From: Dipteronia dyeriana
Taxonomy: Eukaryota; Streptophyta; Magnoliopsida; Sapindales; Sapindaceae
Assembly: GCA_032871835.1 (NCBI GenBank)
Contig: CM065295.1
Span: 88,901,819 to 88,965,818 of the forward strand
DNA: 64,000 nt
Direction: 5' to 3'
In this document: positions 11,153-24,162 of the stretch, piece by piece
Layout: every line of letters begins with the position of its first letter
Numbering within the stretch: the stretch's first letter is position 1
Position numbers and translations under genes: made by a program
The notes under the pieces: generated by a model
Seen by the model: only the letters and a program-made list of their open reading frames with translations
Database searches by the model: none
What the model was told of the DNA's origin: nothing

Positions 11153-14100
11153 ATGAGAACCTACAACAACCCTCCCCAACCCAAATCGGGTCATCTCCAC
11201 CACGACGACGACCCGGACCTAACCCGCCCGCCCACTTCCAACCTACCTTTATCCACCGGCGCTGGCCTCCGCAAGAAAGGAGCCGGAGTCCGCGCTTGGC
11301 TCCTTCTCGACTCAACCGGGCAGGCCCAGGTGGTGGAGGCCGGAAAGCATGCCATCATGCGTCGGACGGGTCTTCCGGCCCGAGACCTTCGGATTCTGGA
11401 CCCCCTCCTCTCGTACCCATCAACGGTTCTGGGTCGAGAGCGAGCGATTGTGATCAATCTGGAGCACATAAAAGCCATCATCACCGCTCAGGAGGTTTTG
11501 TTGTTGAATTCTAGAGACCCATCTGTTGTTCCCTTTGTTGATGAGCTCCAAAAGCGGCTTTTGTTTCACTATCACGCCACCAAACCTCAGGTTTGATTTC
11601 AATTGATTTCTGTTTAAATGGGGTTTGGATATTATGTGAATTCATTGCAGTTTCTATTTATTTTTTATTATCTAAGAACATTGACTAATTTAAAATTCGC
11701 AAACTTGGATACAATTGAGGTCATATTAGCATAAGTTGGATACAATTCTATTGCTCAATTGAATTTTTAAAGCGTAATTAGATTTAGAGTTAAATTGTCA
11801 GATGGGGTGAAAAGGGGAAGAACATGAAACTGATTCAAATGCTATAAGACGATCACAAGGGACCGATTCTCACCTTTTTGTATAATGTACTTGATTGAGT
11901 AAAAAAAAAACAATGTATTATTGATCTCCTTTACACTATAAGGGAACATGCCAACTAAATGAGGTCTGCTAGAGTGCATTTTTCGAATTCGACCATGCTA
12001 GAGCCATTCAAACAGCCATAATTTATCTTTTGTTTTCTTTTGGTCTTCTGAGTTTAAGTTGTTTCTACGGTGGTGTATTTCCACCATTTATTGACGATGT
12101 AGATTGTCAAAGTTGTTACCTTTCTAGCTTTTATGCCTTACTTTCATCTCCTTGTAATTTGTGCGGCCTTTGGCTATATCATTTCACCCGGATTAAAATT
12201 TATTTTGTTTAATTCTTTATGTTGGATATTTATTTATATGCTTTTGAGTTCTTATTACTCTTTCGTTATGTACAGGAAGGCAATGGCGGCGATGATACCA
12301 ACTGGATGTATGATTTGGAGGAAGCACAATCAAGACCCTCCACTCCAAAATCTTCTGGTGGCTTTTCACAGTTTGAGGATCGGAATGAGGAAAATAAGGC
12401 AGATGGGAAACAAAGTCTTGAGAATCGAGATGGGTCGAAGGTTTTACCGTTTGAATTTGTTGCATTGGAGGCATGCCTTGAAGCTGCATGCAGTTGCTTA
12501 GAAAATGAAGTAACTAATCTTACTTTGATAGTTTTTCTTTGCTTTTCTGGTGGTCATGTTGCTTTGATTCATTTTCACTTGTTATCGGTTTTTATATCAG
12601 GCAAAAACACTAGAGCAAGAGGCTCATCCGGCTTTAGACAAGTTGACTTCAAAGATCAGTACTCTCAATTTAGAACGTGTCCGTCAAATTAAGAGCCGCT
12701 TGGTTGCAATAACTGGACGTGTTCAGAAGGTTCAGTGGCTTCTGACTTCTAAATATTTACATATATGATTTCTACTAGTATTTTCAATAGTCTATTCATA
12801 TATGTCGAAAAGGTGGTATGACTTTATAACTTTGTGGCTACAAATTCAGACCGGATATTGTTAGATAACACCCAAAAGATTAAGCTTGTTGGTAAAAGTC
12901 CAAACAAATAGTATTTTAAATACTTTAAAACATATCGCATCGCTTACAGAACCATGATCTCAAGTCGTATTCCTTGTTTTGTTCCTCTAGGAGTCTTTTT
13001 GTTAGTAATGCACACTTGTTCATGACCAGGTACGGGATGAATTAGAACATTTGCTTGATGATGATGACGATATGGCTGAGATGTATCTAACTGAGAAGTT
13101 ACTTCAACAATTGGAAAACTCTTCCAATGCCTCTACGAACGAGAGAGATGACATGGATGATGAAGTTCTTCAATCAAATATGGATGACAGGCTAGTCATG
13201 TTTTTGTTGTTAGTTTTAAAACTATTTTCTTTTTTTGCACTTTGCTTTGAAAATTTCTTATATTGTTTCAGGAATCCTGCTGAGATTTCGTTGGATGCTA
13301 CTGGTGGATCTACTAATTATGATGGTAACACCCAGGATAATTTGTTTACAGCACATAATGTTCTGAGCAGAGACAGCCATGGCACACATACTAGTACCAC
13401 TCACAGTGCTATAAGCAAACAGCTTGATGTTGAAGAGCTAGAAATGCTCTTGGAAGCATACTTTGTTCAAATTGATGGTACACTGAACAAGCTATCCACG
13501 GTATGAAATTCACTTTCCCACTTTATATTGTCAACACCGGTTCTCTCTTAAAAAAAATTATTTGGATATGGTACAAAAAATATTTTGATTTTGATTCTCA
13601 ACGACATCTTGATGCGTTCCAGTCACCAGAAACTTGTGACGTGGAAATTAAGGCAGCTCTCTCAAACTTTATAATTCACTTACGCTATGTTTGGTAGTAG
13701 GGAGAGAGTAGGACTGTAGGAGGGATGAATGAATTAAGAGGGAGAGAATTAGGAGGGATGAAGAGGATAGCATCTATCCATCATGTTGTTTGGTATTGAA
13801 AAGAAAGTTGAATGGTTGGATAGATATATATTTTATAAATTTACTGTATTACCCTTTTATAAATTGGAGGGTAATAAAATATTGGAGGGTATTATTGTCA
13901 TTTCCCTCCCATTTTACCCCACCTCTTCTCATCCGCCCAATGATGGGAGGATTGCTTTTGGTGGGCTCGGATGGAAGAGAGATCCCTCCTCTCCTCTCCT
14001 CGCTCTTGTCGCTCCAACCAAACAAAGGATTGGAGCTCTCCTCTCACCCTCTCCCTCCCTCCATCTCTCTCTCATACCAAACAAAGCCTTATACTATGAA

Positions 14101-14916
14101 GAATGATTTTGACTTGCTTTCATGGTGTGGAGAATTCCCACCGCGGTGAAAAGGACAGTAGGCTTTATCTCTCTAGACAAAAGAGTAGTGTAATTTCTAA
14201 GGTGCTAGACCAGGTCATGGGATTTCATAAGAACTTTCTTCCTAATGAACTTGAGAGGCATTTTAACATCTCTGCAAAAAGTAAATGAACATTGGAAATT
14301 CATATTTCCTTCATTTGTTCAAATAAACCATAGAATATTAATTTCTTTTTCACATATATTTCTTCTTTTCTCTAACCTTTTTCAAGAACCAAATAGAGCA
14401 ATAATTTTTCGGAAAAGAAAGTTTATTCGGTTCATTTGTTTGAAAATATATTCTAAGAATATGACACCATACAACTTTTATATTCTTTATCTAATATTGT
14501 GGGCAAGTATGTATTTCAATGTTGATATTAGATTTCACTTTAAAAGTTTATCTATCTTTCAGTTCTTTTATAGACGATTACAATAGTGACTCATTTTCCA
14601 TATCATTGTTCTTTTATGTTCTTGAAAGCTGAGGGAGTATGTGGATGATACAGAGGACTACATTAACATAATGCTAGATGACAAACAGAATCATTTATTG
14701 CAAATGGGAGTCATGTTAACAACAGCAACCCTTGTAGTCAGTGCCTTTGTTGTCGTCGCTGGTATATTTGGGATGAATATAACTATCGACCTGTTTGACG
14801 AAGCAAAAGCAGGTATGCCGGAGTTTCTTTGGACCGTTGGTGGTGGTGCCACTGGGAGCTTATTCCTATATGTAGTTGCTATTGCCTGGTGCAAGCACAA
14901 GCGTTTGCTAGAGTGA
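11153..14916 (+). CDS. MRS2-3: MRS2/MGT (CorA-like) magnesium transporter
   Basis: Membrane Mg2+ channel of the CorA-MRS2-ALR1 superfamily, expected to work as a homopentamer. Exons: 11153-11590, 12276-12509, 12601-12729, 13030-13190, 13272-13500 and 14629-14916 (stop TGA). They encode about 492 residues, close to the family's usual length. After a Pro-rich N-terminus come the conserved KHAIMRRTGLPARDLRILDP and GRERAIVINLEHIKAIIT segments, then FEFVALEACLEAACS, a long helical region (QIKSRLVAITGRVQKVRDEL), an acidic DDDDDMAEMYLTEK segment, and two C-terminal membrane spans at about 426-444 and 463-485. The signature GMN is at residues 445-447 at the end of the first span. The N-terminal wording and GMN context best fit the Arabidopsis MRS2-3 (MGT4) clade, from memory. 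The fourth intron appears to use a GC donor, and the fifth carries a MITE. No lesion was found, so the gene looks functional. Confidence 0.93.
13191..13271 (+). other. Probable GC-AG intron of the MRS2 gene
   Basis: The exon ends GATGACAG and the intron starts GCTAGT; it ends TTGTTTCAG before GAATCCTGC. Joining AG to G gives Arg and keeps the downstream frame (NPAEISLDA). No GT nearby restores that frame. Reading through without splicing meets no stop but would insert about 27 hydrophobic residues rich in Phe and Leu, so retention is formally possible but unlikely. The intron is only 81 bp. Confidence 0.75.
13683..14088. mobile_element. Tourist-like (PIF/Harbinger) MITE in MRS2 intron 5
   Basis: 406 bp. 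The left end CGCTATGTTTGGTA is inverted at the right end (GGCTTTGTTTGGTA on the other strand), and the element is flanked by TTA on both sides (13680-13682 and 14089-14091). A 3-bp TTA/TAA duplication is the PIF/Harbinger signature. The interior is rich in GGAGGG/CCCTCC. No transposase. Short open frames at 13783-14149 are within this element and are not exons. Confidence 0.8.
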
Positions 14917-15828
14917 TTAAACCGGACTGTGTGTTCTTATTAAGACTGTATTGTTTAAGTAACTCTGTACTGTGCCCAATTTGTGAATATAATACATATG
15001 CTTGGATATTTAAATTGTGATCAACTGCATTTTTTGTGACTCAAATACTTGATAAGTACTTTTTGTACTGTTGGAAGATACTGTGTTTGATGGTAATAAA
15101 AAGAGCATGGCATACCTTTGTTGGTTATGCATAAAAGTGGAGAAAATTTTGAGTCCACGAGTGGTGTATTCGATCATTGAAGATGTGATATATACTTTAT
15201 AGATCTACATTTTCTTATAACATAGGTGCATTTATTGCCACATACTTATATCTTCTGTTAGAAGATTTTTTCATAATAGTGAATATTGCATTTGTTGGTT
15301 CTAGCAAATATGCAAATATAACTTTTGAGACATGCTTATCATTTAAGTTCATTATCTTTACGGAGCATAAGAAATAAAAAACAAAAATAAAAAAGTTAAA
15401 AAAATAGCGGGTTCTCAACTGCAGGCCTGCAGCACGGATTGTACAGTAGTATATATCCCATGAATTAGTGGTTGATAATCAAGAATCAGATTGCAAGATT
15501 TGTCTTATGTACTCTGTATTTGAGTTAGATGAAACTGAAGGCGGGAAATGGAGAATAGGGTAAAGTAGAGAGGAGATTTTGATAATATCCGTTACATATT
15601 GAATTCTATCACCGCCCTATATGTAATTAATCGAAAGGGAGAGGACTAGGTTGCAATTTGAGCCAAACTGACTATTCCCATGAAGAAGATAAAGAAGGAA
15701 CAAATAAAACTGAACATTATCATCATCTACATGTCTAAAAACTGGTGGCTGTGTGGACATACCAGAGAGAAAGAGATAAGAGATAAGAGAAAAAGGTGTT
15801 AGTTACTAGAATGTCCTAAAAGATCATC
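14917..15828. other. Intergenic: MRS2 3' flank and PsaN-like promoter
   Basis: The first part is the 3' UTR of the MRS2 gene, with possible poly(A) signals such as AATAAA near 15096. The remainder leads into the PsaN-like gene. Two GATAAG words (I-box-like, a light-response element in photosynthesis genes) lie at 15775-15780 and 15782-15787, about 45 bp before the start codon. They are probably in the 5' leader, so their role is uncertain. Confidence 0.5.
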
Positions 15829-16950
15829 ATGAGTTCAATAGGGCAAAGTATATTAATGGCGTTAACAGTGACAGTAAACAAATATGCTTCTTCAAATGTT
15901 CAAGCAGTTCATAGAAGATCAGAAGAATCAAGAACCAAAACCACAACAGCAAAATTCACTGATTTTGGAAGAAGAGGACTGCTTTTATCCGCTGCTCTTG
16001 CTGCTGCTCCTCCTCAACTCAGTGACTCCACTAATCAGCTTCTTGAAAGTACTTCATTAATTTACTCAGATTATTTCTTTTGTAATAAAGTCTTTTTCCG
16101 ATTTCAGACCTTTGAATGACATGTTGTTGTAATTCTTTTCAGAGTATCTGAAGAAATCAGAGGCAAACAAGGAAAAAAATGACAAGGAGGTAAGATATAT
16201 ATCAAACATTAATATTGCTCACTAGGTTAGATTTCTTCTTGTATTGCTAGCTAGATTGATGTCCCATGAAAATTTAACAACTGATTAAAGCATGTATGCA
16301 TGTCCATTATGGGGTGGTATTGATTTTTTTGTTTTCTTTTTTGTAGCTAAAAAGTTGTAGAAATATACTTTGCAGCTGGGATGTGTAGAATGGATATGAT
16401 TTTTTTTTATTTTTTTTAAATGTAACAATTATAATGAAAAAATGATCAAAAATAATAAATTAATATAGGGGTATTATTGATTTAGTCCCTATATTTTTTT
16501 GGATTCTACTTTTTTTACTCACTTATCCAATTTTCACTGGTTTGGTCCCTATGTTTTCTAAAACCACTCAGTTTGGTCATTCTGTAAGTTGACTGTTAGT
16601 CAAACCTAAGAGACAGAGGGTCATTTTCATCATTTCTCGATGGCGTGACAGTTGTGAGCCAAGTGGAATTGTTATGGTAATAAAATAATATATATATATA
16701 ATAAAATTTAAATTAATATATAAATATTAATTAAAAAATATAAACAAAATAACAATTACAAAATAAATAATTTTTTAAGAAAAATCTCTCTATCTAAGAC
16801 CTAAAACTCATCTCAGCAAAAACCAGTTCTGGTGGTGGCTGGAAATCAGTTATTCATTGCCAATAAAAATCATACCCAACCACCAATAAAACCCTAGACC
16901 CAATCATCTCTCTCTCTCTCACTTTCTCGATCTCTCTCTAAATCCATAGC

Positions 16951-16998
<48 letters not shown>

Positions 16999-18582
16999 AC
17001 CCACATCTTTCTTCTTCTGGATCTCTCTATCTCTTTCCTCAATCTCCCTCTGACCTCCATGACTGGAATCCATCTCCGACCGGCCGCCGCGAAATGAACC
17101 AAGATCTGGTTCGAACTAGAACTGGGTTCAAACCAAAAGGAACCCAGATTTGGTTCGACCTAGAACGTGGTTCTAATTGAAACGAGCTAAGAGCAGTGGG
17201 TGTTGTGTTTGGGTTTTGACTTTGTTTGGGCATTGGCAGTGGTTGGATTTAGGAATGGTGGCGGCGGCCTGATATGTGGGTTTTGCACGATGGATTTGGG
17301 GATTTTGTTAAGTTTTCAATGTTTGGTTTTGTTGTTAGGAGGTGGAGGGTCTGGTTTCGATGATAATAATGGTGGTTTGAAAGGCTTCATTGGGTTTTCT
17401 AGGTTGATGATGGCTAAAGATTGTCTTGAGATTGGTGGTTGGAGATTGGTTGGGTGGTTAGATAGCTGTTGATGATGGTGGTTTGGACGGCTGGCTTGAA
17501 ATACTGGTAATTTGGGTTTCATACTTGTAAAAACATTTGTTTTTTTTATATATATAAATTTCTGGGTTGCTTCGAATTTAGATTTGGGTTTGGTATGGTG
17601 ATTGATTTCGAGCATGGGTTTGGTGGCTGGATTCGAATTAAAGGTGGTGGTTGAGTTTGTGTATTTGTTTGATGTGGTGGTTCATTTCGAATTTGGGTGG
17701 TGGCTGGGTTTGAATTTGGGTGGTGGTTGGGTTTGAGTTGGGGTTTGAATATAAGAACATAATTTTTATATTTATTTTCCTTTTTAAAAAATTAAATAAA
17801 TATATATTTATAAAAATTAAGAAAATAAAAGGTTTAATTTTTATTATTTTTATTTTAAGATCAAGGGTAAAAATGTCATTTAACATTTTATGTGACGGTT
17901 GGCCGTCTGTTTTCTGATCAAAAGGATTAAACTGAGTGATTTTAGAAATTATAGAGACCAAATCAGTGAAAATTGGATAAGTGAGTAAAAAAAAAAAACT
18001 TACAAAAAACACAGGTAGTAAATCAATAATACAACATTAATTTATCATGCATGATACTAAAATTAAAGCAAGACACTTAAAATATAATATGTATGCCATT
18101 AAGATCTTTTTTAGGCCAATCCTGATTCCTGACGCATGGCAAGAAAGATGTAAATTATAATTAAAAATGTGTGTTTTTTGGTACATGTGTAATATCTTTA
18201 TTACTGTTATCTTGTGTACCGAGCTAATCTTTGTACTGAACTCAGTTAATTCGGTGACATTTGTCATCAACGGATGAGATTTATTTCTTTAATTATTTTT
18301 TTAACCTTCATTATCTTTAAGTGCAATGTATTATTTATAACTGTTTTAGGTATGTGCAAAGATAATCAGCACGACAGAGGATGTGAATCCTATCTTCTCT
18401 CACAGATTGTATGATATATTTGTGGTTGAATGAAAAATGTTGAGCAGAGATTGGAGAGCTATTACAAGCGCAACTACAAGGATTATTTTGAATATATGGA
18501 AGGAACTTTGAAAGGGAAGAACGAGCAGCAACTCTCTGAATCAGAGAAGGGTATTCTTGAATGGCTCCGGACTAACAAATAA
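15829..18582 (+). CDS. Chloroplast PsaN-like protein (photosystem I subunit N-like)
   Basis: Three exons, 15829-16048, 16143-16189 and 18448-18582 (stop TAA), encode about 133 residues. Residues 1-45 or so are rich in Ser, Thr, Lys and Arg, as in a chloroplast transit peptide. GRRGLLLSAALAAAP follows, a twin-arginine plus hydrophobic stretch with an Ala-rich cleavage region, which predicts thylakoid-lumen delivery by the Tat route. The mature part begins LLEKYLKKSEANKEKNDKE, which resembles the start of PsaN. It then diverges as RLESYYKRNYKDYFEYMEG and ends EKGILEWLRTNK without the Cys-rich tail of true PsaN. Arabidopsis has a similar short protein annotated as photosystem I subunit N (AT1G49975, from memory). 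Splice phases match and no lesion is seen. The second intron is 2.26 kb, mostly a transposable element. Confidence 0.82.
16471..18032. mobile_element. Long-TIR (Mutator-like) element in the PsaN-like intron
   Basis: About 1.56 kb with terminal inverted repeats of roughly 115 bp. The left arm begins GTATTATTGATTTAGTCC and includes ACTCACTTATCCAATTTTCA; the right arm, read on the other strand, begins GTATTATTGATTTACTAC and has the same internal words. Arms of this length are typical of Mutator-like elements. A target duplication is not clear. The interior contains a (TC)n tract and GGTGGTTGGGTTTG-type words but no transposase; the open frame at 17200-17472 is low-complexity Gly/Leu sequence. 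Confidence 0.75.
16953..16997. repeat. (TC)n microsatellite
   Basis: About 22 TC units inside the long-TIR element, with shorter TC tracts nearby at 16906-16939. Confidence 0.95.
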
Positions 18583-21500
18583 TTGATATACAATTCCATG
18601 TTTTGTTATAATTAATTGGAAACTTTCTCTCTTCTCTTGTGCAGTATTTCAAACATGTAGGAATCAATGAACTGCTATTGTCAATGGGAACAAAAGATTT
18701 TCCAAAATGGAATTGGGCTTGTGGGTTCTCAATATGTGGGGTGATGTGACCCTTTTATACTTCCAAATTAGTAGTCTCAATTCTCAAATCTTAAGTAGGT
18801 TTCAAACATAACTACTTAACTAGGGTCTAGGGTGCATTTAGAACTTCTCACTATGCGCCCCATGCTAAGGTCCACATGAACTTTTCGATTACTGAATTTC
18901 ATGCCCATAGAAAGGTAGTGAATTTACTGCCGCGCTCAATATGGTTTGGACGTTTGGTAATTAAGGGCCCTCATACTACCTAGAAATGTCCAAATTACGA
19001 AATGTCCAAACTTTGAATAGCTAGTATATAAACAAAACAGTGAATTTTATGTATAAAGAATTAACTCTTTATACATAAAAATATAGAATACCATAAATTA
19101 TGTTTTATTAAAGATTTTGATGGGATGTCAAGAGATAAAGGAGGAAAAATTAATATGGAGAAATTATTAGAAGATCAAGATATTCATACTTCAAATTCTA
19201 ATAATGGTATAGTAGATCTCATATTTAACAATAATTAGATTCTCGTGGTGACCAAATCGAAAAGAGAAGTGAAGCCAACTTTTAATATTTTAACTAGTTC
19301 CAAATCTCAAATGAATAAGTGAAGTTTTAAACGCCTTCATGTAACTGAGATTAAGATTCACCCTTATTCTGTCTCCCAAGCAGAATTAAGTCTTATCATT
19401 AATTGGGCCACACAGATTGAGGTGGAAGGGAATGGTTTCGGGTCTGGTTAAGTAGGTTAATGATTCTGTGCCTTTGCCTGCCTTTTAGATTTATCCCTCT
19501 ACTATCACTTTTTCTTTTTTTCTTTTTTTTTCTTTTTTTTAATTAATAAAAGGTTTTGGATTTTTAACTAAAATAATTATGATTTTGAGAATGGACAAGA
19601 TAATGGTATTGTACAATGTTAACACTAAAATTTGGCTCAGAGCTAACGGGGTAAGGAGAGTAAAAGAGAACTCTTCAAAAAGGAAAAATCTTGGGTGCAG
19701 CAGGATGTAACATACATCTCTTGATACCATCATGTCACACTGCAAATTTCATCATGCGGTACAATTGGAACGGGATGATGCATGATGCATCACCGCACCC
19801 ACGTTTCTCTCCTCCAATTTTCCGTTTTCCTTATGTTTGAGTGTGGGTTTCTACAACTTCTAGGAGCAAGATATTCAATTATTGTCTATGAGAATGAGAC
19901 TATGATACAGATTTTTTTCAATTATGCCAAAATCCAAAAGAAAATGTAAATAGTCCTTAGGAATTTATTAAATAATATATATCGAAATGATTGTTTTTCA
20001 AAATTTCATTGAAATGTAAGGATATAACAAACTTCCAAGTAAATTTATAATTTAGAAAAGGGTGATTCATTCAAAACAGAAAAATAATAATAATAATAGT
20101 AATGTTCAACATAATCATATTCTCGGTCTTTCAATTCGGATCTTATTGAAATTCTTTTAGACTTGTATGAACCATAGATACAGTGATAAAATTGATTTTT
20201 TTTTTCTTTTATATATGTAATGTAGTTAAAGCAACTTTAAAGCAAACTGTGTATTATCATCATTTGATGGCAATTATTTAGAGTACCATATCTGCTTGTC
20301 ATCACTTTTTCCAAACATATCTTTAATTGCATGCCATCCAACTGCCCCTCAAAAGAGACAGATTGCTTTCGTCACTGCTGAAATTCAATAAATTTGGTAT
20401 TGAAATGAGGAACCAGATTGCTCCACTGTAAGGTGTCTGCATCCCACTGCGTCGGAAAATGGTTTTCATATCATGTGTAATTGTACGTGTAGCTTCTTCT
20501 ACAGTTGTACGTACATACTTCACTTATTTTTGCATAATCGGATCATTAGGTGGTAGCCAACTACACAAGTTTTCATTACTTAATTCAAAGAAATATTATA
20601 TCACATTATTCACATCCCGTATTTTTAATCAAATAAGATGCACAACATGTTATCTTATAACAAAGGTAGGTTACCTCCCCTTTTATGTTAAATGGATGAC
20701 GGGTGAGAGGTTTCAATCCCACCTTACGAATTTGATGTAGTTCAACTAGCTTATGGTGGTTTAAGGTATCTCCATTCACTTGTCGTCTCCTTTATATCAC
20801 TTGTTGATAGAAGATATTTGATGTTTCTATTCCGTTTTTTCTTCATAAAGGAAATGAGGTAATGCTTTGTATATTTCTGTGGACGATAGGGTGTGGGTTG
20901 GTAATATTCTGCCTTTTATCTCCGATTCTCCATTCGTTTGTGATTTCTGATTCTCATCAATAATACACTTTTGGCTAGGCCTTTTTCACAATATTAATAT
21001 ACATTAATCAATTATTTCAACAATATTAATATTTTTCACCTTTTGTGGTAGAATGACAATGTAATGTTATGAGAAAATAGAACCCGCACAAAAACATCCA
21101 AAATTACTTGTATTTTTTTTTTTTTTTTTTGGTTTCTAGTAGTGCTGAACGACTTGAAAGAAATCAAGAATAGTACAAAATCAGGATGGGTTGATTGATT
21201 GATTAATGGATTAGACTGAACATGAATTAGTGACATGAATTCAGGAAAGCAGCTCTATGGCAGTGAGAGATCCGTGTAAAAAGAAAGACAAGTAGGGTAT
21301 TGTCATGAGAATTGGAAACACTTGTTGTAAAAGGGTATTGGTAGACAGGAATATAGAAATATATATATATATATGGAGATAAGTTTTAAATTGTAATATA
21401 AAAACAAGAGACCGAGAAGGTTTTGGTTTTGGTGGTGGTTGGAACAACAATACATGTTTTTTTCCCCATGCCCTCTTGATCCTTATCCAAATTTATATAT

Positions 21501-23300
21501 GCAAATTCTAAGCATCAACTTTTTAATATATTTACATAGAAGATCAAGACTCCCATCACTGATCATCTACCAGAAAGAATTTTTTATATATATGAGAATT
21601 AAAAAGAACATGTGGGGTGGATATATATTATAGCTCATCAGAACTTTGACATCCTAAATTCCCAAGTTCAAATAATATAATGTTTTTATTATTATGATTA
21701 AAGAAATCAAAAGGAAGACATATAATTAGAGCAAAGACACCAAGTTCAATGACAGCTTCAAAGCAGACAGGCTTGGAAGGAGCCAAATTGCATAAACAAA
21801 TAATAGTATCCTTCCAAATGAGATTAAATAAATAAAAAAAATAAGGCATGTTCTATTGAGTCAGGCAGATGAGAGGCAAGATCTCTTAGGCTCTCTGAAA
21901 TGAAGGGTCATGGAGATATCAATTCATATGAATTACATTTGAGTTTGTCATCTCTGAAACTCTCATCTGACTGCCCATCACCCACCATTAACACTTTTCA
22001 TCATCTTGTCTCATTTTCATGTGCATTTTTTTTAGGCTTAATTTCTATATCCTTATTATGTGTGCCTTGTCTGGACACTCACACTCTCACAGACACTGTG
22101 AGGTCTTGTCATTATTCCCTTTTCCAAGATTCTGCTCTGCTTCTACAGATAGAGATCGAGAGCTCTTTTTTTTTTTCCATTGTAGATTTGTGGAGATCTC
22201 ACTCACCTAACCAAAATCAGATCTGTATTTGGATCACATTATTCAATAGTACTTGTAATTTAGAGTTAACTTGTAGGTCTAAAAAATTCTAAAAAGAATC
22301 TCACTGTTTCCATACTTTAAAAAATTATTTGGATTTCTTATTGTGCATGATTCCATGCTGACATCCTATTTGCCTTCGGTTCCTTAATTATTGCTTTCGT
22401 ATCTGGATTTTGGAGACGAGGGTTTGATTTGTTCAATATTTGTATCTTCCAAAATAAGATTGAATGCTTCATCATCATTTTTAAGCACAAAACGTATATA
22501 CTCCACTTTATTCATTTATTTTATTATTTATGATTTGTATTTCAATAATGCTAGAGATCCCAACTTGAATATTAACTAATAAATGTGTATATTAGTTGAA
22601 TAAATTAACTGTGTTGGTGATGTTAGAAGACAAACTAGGATTTTTTGCCTTGATAAATCTTTAGTTTGGTCGGTTGATCCGTATTATAGTTACATAGCGT
22701 TATAAAACTAATTCCATAATATTATGAAATTGAATATCTAATTTTGTAACTTTATATCCTTAATCCTATAATGTTATGTGACTTTGATTTTGAAGACCCA
22801 CTGATCCTGAAAAGATGGCTCTTCGGCTTCTCATTATATTTAGGTGATAAAAGCAAGTGAAAGCAAGAAATAACAGGCGGTGGTGATATGAAGAGAGCAT
22901 GGGGCTCCATACAAAAAACAAGGTCTGAGCATCATTGTACCAGGAGGCTGCCTAAAAGGCCTGCCTCGTCAGCAGCTCCTTTGCACAACTATTCATTGAC
23001 AAACATAAATTAAATTCTAAAAACAAGATATTTATTTCTAACTTTTGTTCTTGGGTTGTTTTCCACTGCATATCAACACTAGTAAAGGGAAAACATGAAA
23101 AAGAAAAAATAAAAAATAAATAAAAAAGAAGCAAGATTGAAACTTTGAGATCCATTTCTTTTTTACTTTTACAACTCTCTCTTTGAGTTCAGCTTCTACA
23201 GCACCTACTACTTCAATGGCAGCAAAAGCAGGAATTGATAATCACCTTACAACCACCTGTGTCAAAATTGAAACTCTCTATCAGATAATGAATTTTAATA
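18583..23300. other. Intergenic, no gene recognised
   Basis: 4.7 kb between the 3' end of the PsaN-like gene and the convergent SOFL gene. It holds T-rich tracts (19506-19540, 21113-21130), short TA tracts, and unremarkable sequence. Short open frames here (for example 20323-20523, 21900-22292) lack family features or splice context. No RNA gene was recognised. Confidence 0.6.
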
Positions 23301-24162
23301 CTAGTTGGGCATTTTCAGGAAAGAGAACAAATAAAAGACACTTAACTGGTTATTTTGAAGATGGTTTCCAGACAGAGAAGATTGTAGGAAATTACCAAAG
23401 TGTTGATCTTGGAATGCAGATCTCCCCTGCAACAACTCAATTGGTAATTTAGTCTTATTTAAACATGCATGAGCTTTGCAGTCACAAGGTCAATACATAA
23501 AGAATCAGACCATATAATTAAAATGTGTACCTGTAAATAGTTTGCAGATAATGCTTGTTCAGAGTAATCCAAGACACTTTCCATTGAAGCTTGATTGTTG
23601 TTGTTGTTGTGAGAAAAATTGTTCTGTCAAATTTTCAAGAAACCCCATCAAAAAAAAATACGACAAAGAAGATATTGTACCGTTGCAAATTGTTTTGTAT
23701 GTAAACAAAATTTACCTTGGAAGAGAAGTTGATGACAGGAGAGCTAGCAGTGTCATCAAGAAATGAATTATTAGCAAGTTGCTGTTGGCTTTGGCGACAT
23801 CGATGGTCTTTCTTTTTCTGGTTCTTGACACCATTATTATTAGGCAATGTAGTAGCAGTAGTAGCTTTGGATGGAGGTGGATGATATTGGTGACCATTAG
23901 CATCATTGAAGTAGTAATAACCTTCTTCATCTTCATCAGGAAAATGTGGAGGACCAGAAGATGCATCAGAAACCATAGACAAATCTTCCTCTTCATCATC
24001 ATATTGTTGATATTTACTACCACCACCACAATCAACATCAAAAAACTTGTTGGGATTTCTATGTGATGCAATTGGAGAATATTGAAAATTAGATTGCTCC
24101 AAGTAGTGAGTCCAACCAGATTCACAACCACTACTGCATTCTGATGAGGCCAACACATCCAT
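23301..24162 (-). CDS. SOFL: SOB FIVE-LIKE (SOFL) protein
   Basis: Plant-specific SOFL family; Arabidopsis members promote cytokinin accumulation and responses when overexpressed. Exon 1 is 24162-23716 and exon 2 is 23426-23301 (stop TAG), about 190 residues. Both conserved boxes are present: CESGWTHYLEQS near residues 11-22 and DLSMVSDASSGPPHF near 59-73. Between them is an acidic, Tyr-rich stretch, and after them a basic NQKKKDHRCRQS segment that could act in nuclear targeting. The start at 24162 (MDVLASSECSSGCE) matches the family better than an in-frame ATG 10 codons upstream. Exon 1 ends SSK at a GT donor; exon 2 starts GRSAFQDQHFGNF at an AG acceptor, which fits SOFL C-termini. The last 15 residues or so (VFYLFSFLKMPN) look less typical, so another splice there is possible. 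Confidence 0.85.

Noticed and set aside
17200..17472. 90-codon frame rich in Gly and Leu
   Set aside because: It lies inside the long-TIR element in an intron and consists of GGTGGTTTGG-type repeats, with no domain.
20690..20735. tRNA-like T-loop word (GGTTTCAATCCCACC)
   Set aside because: No matching acceptor stem, anticodon arm or A box at the right distance.
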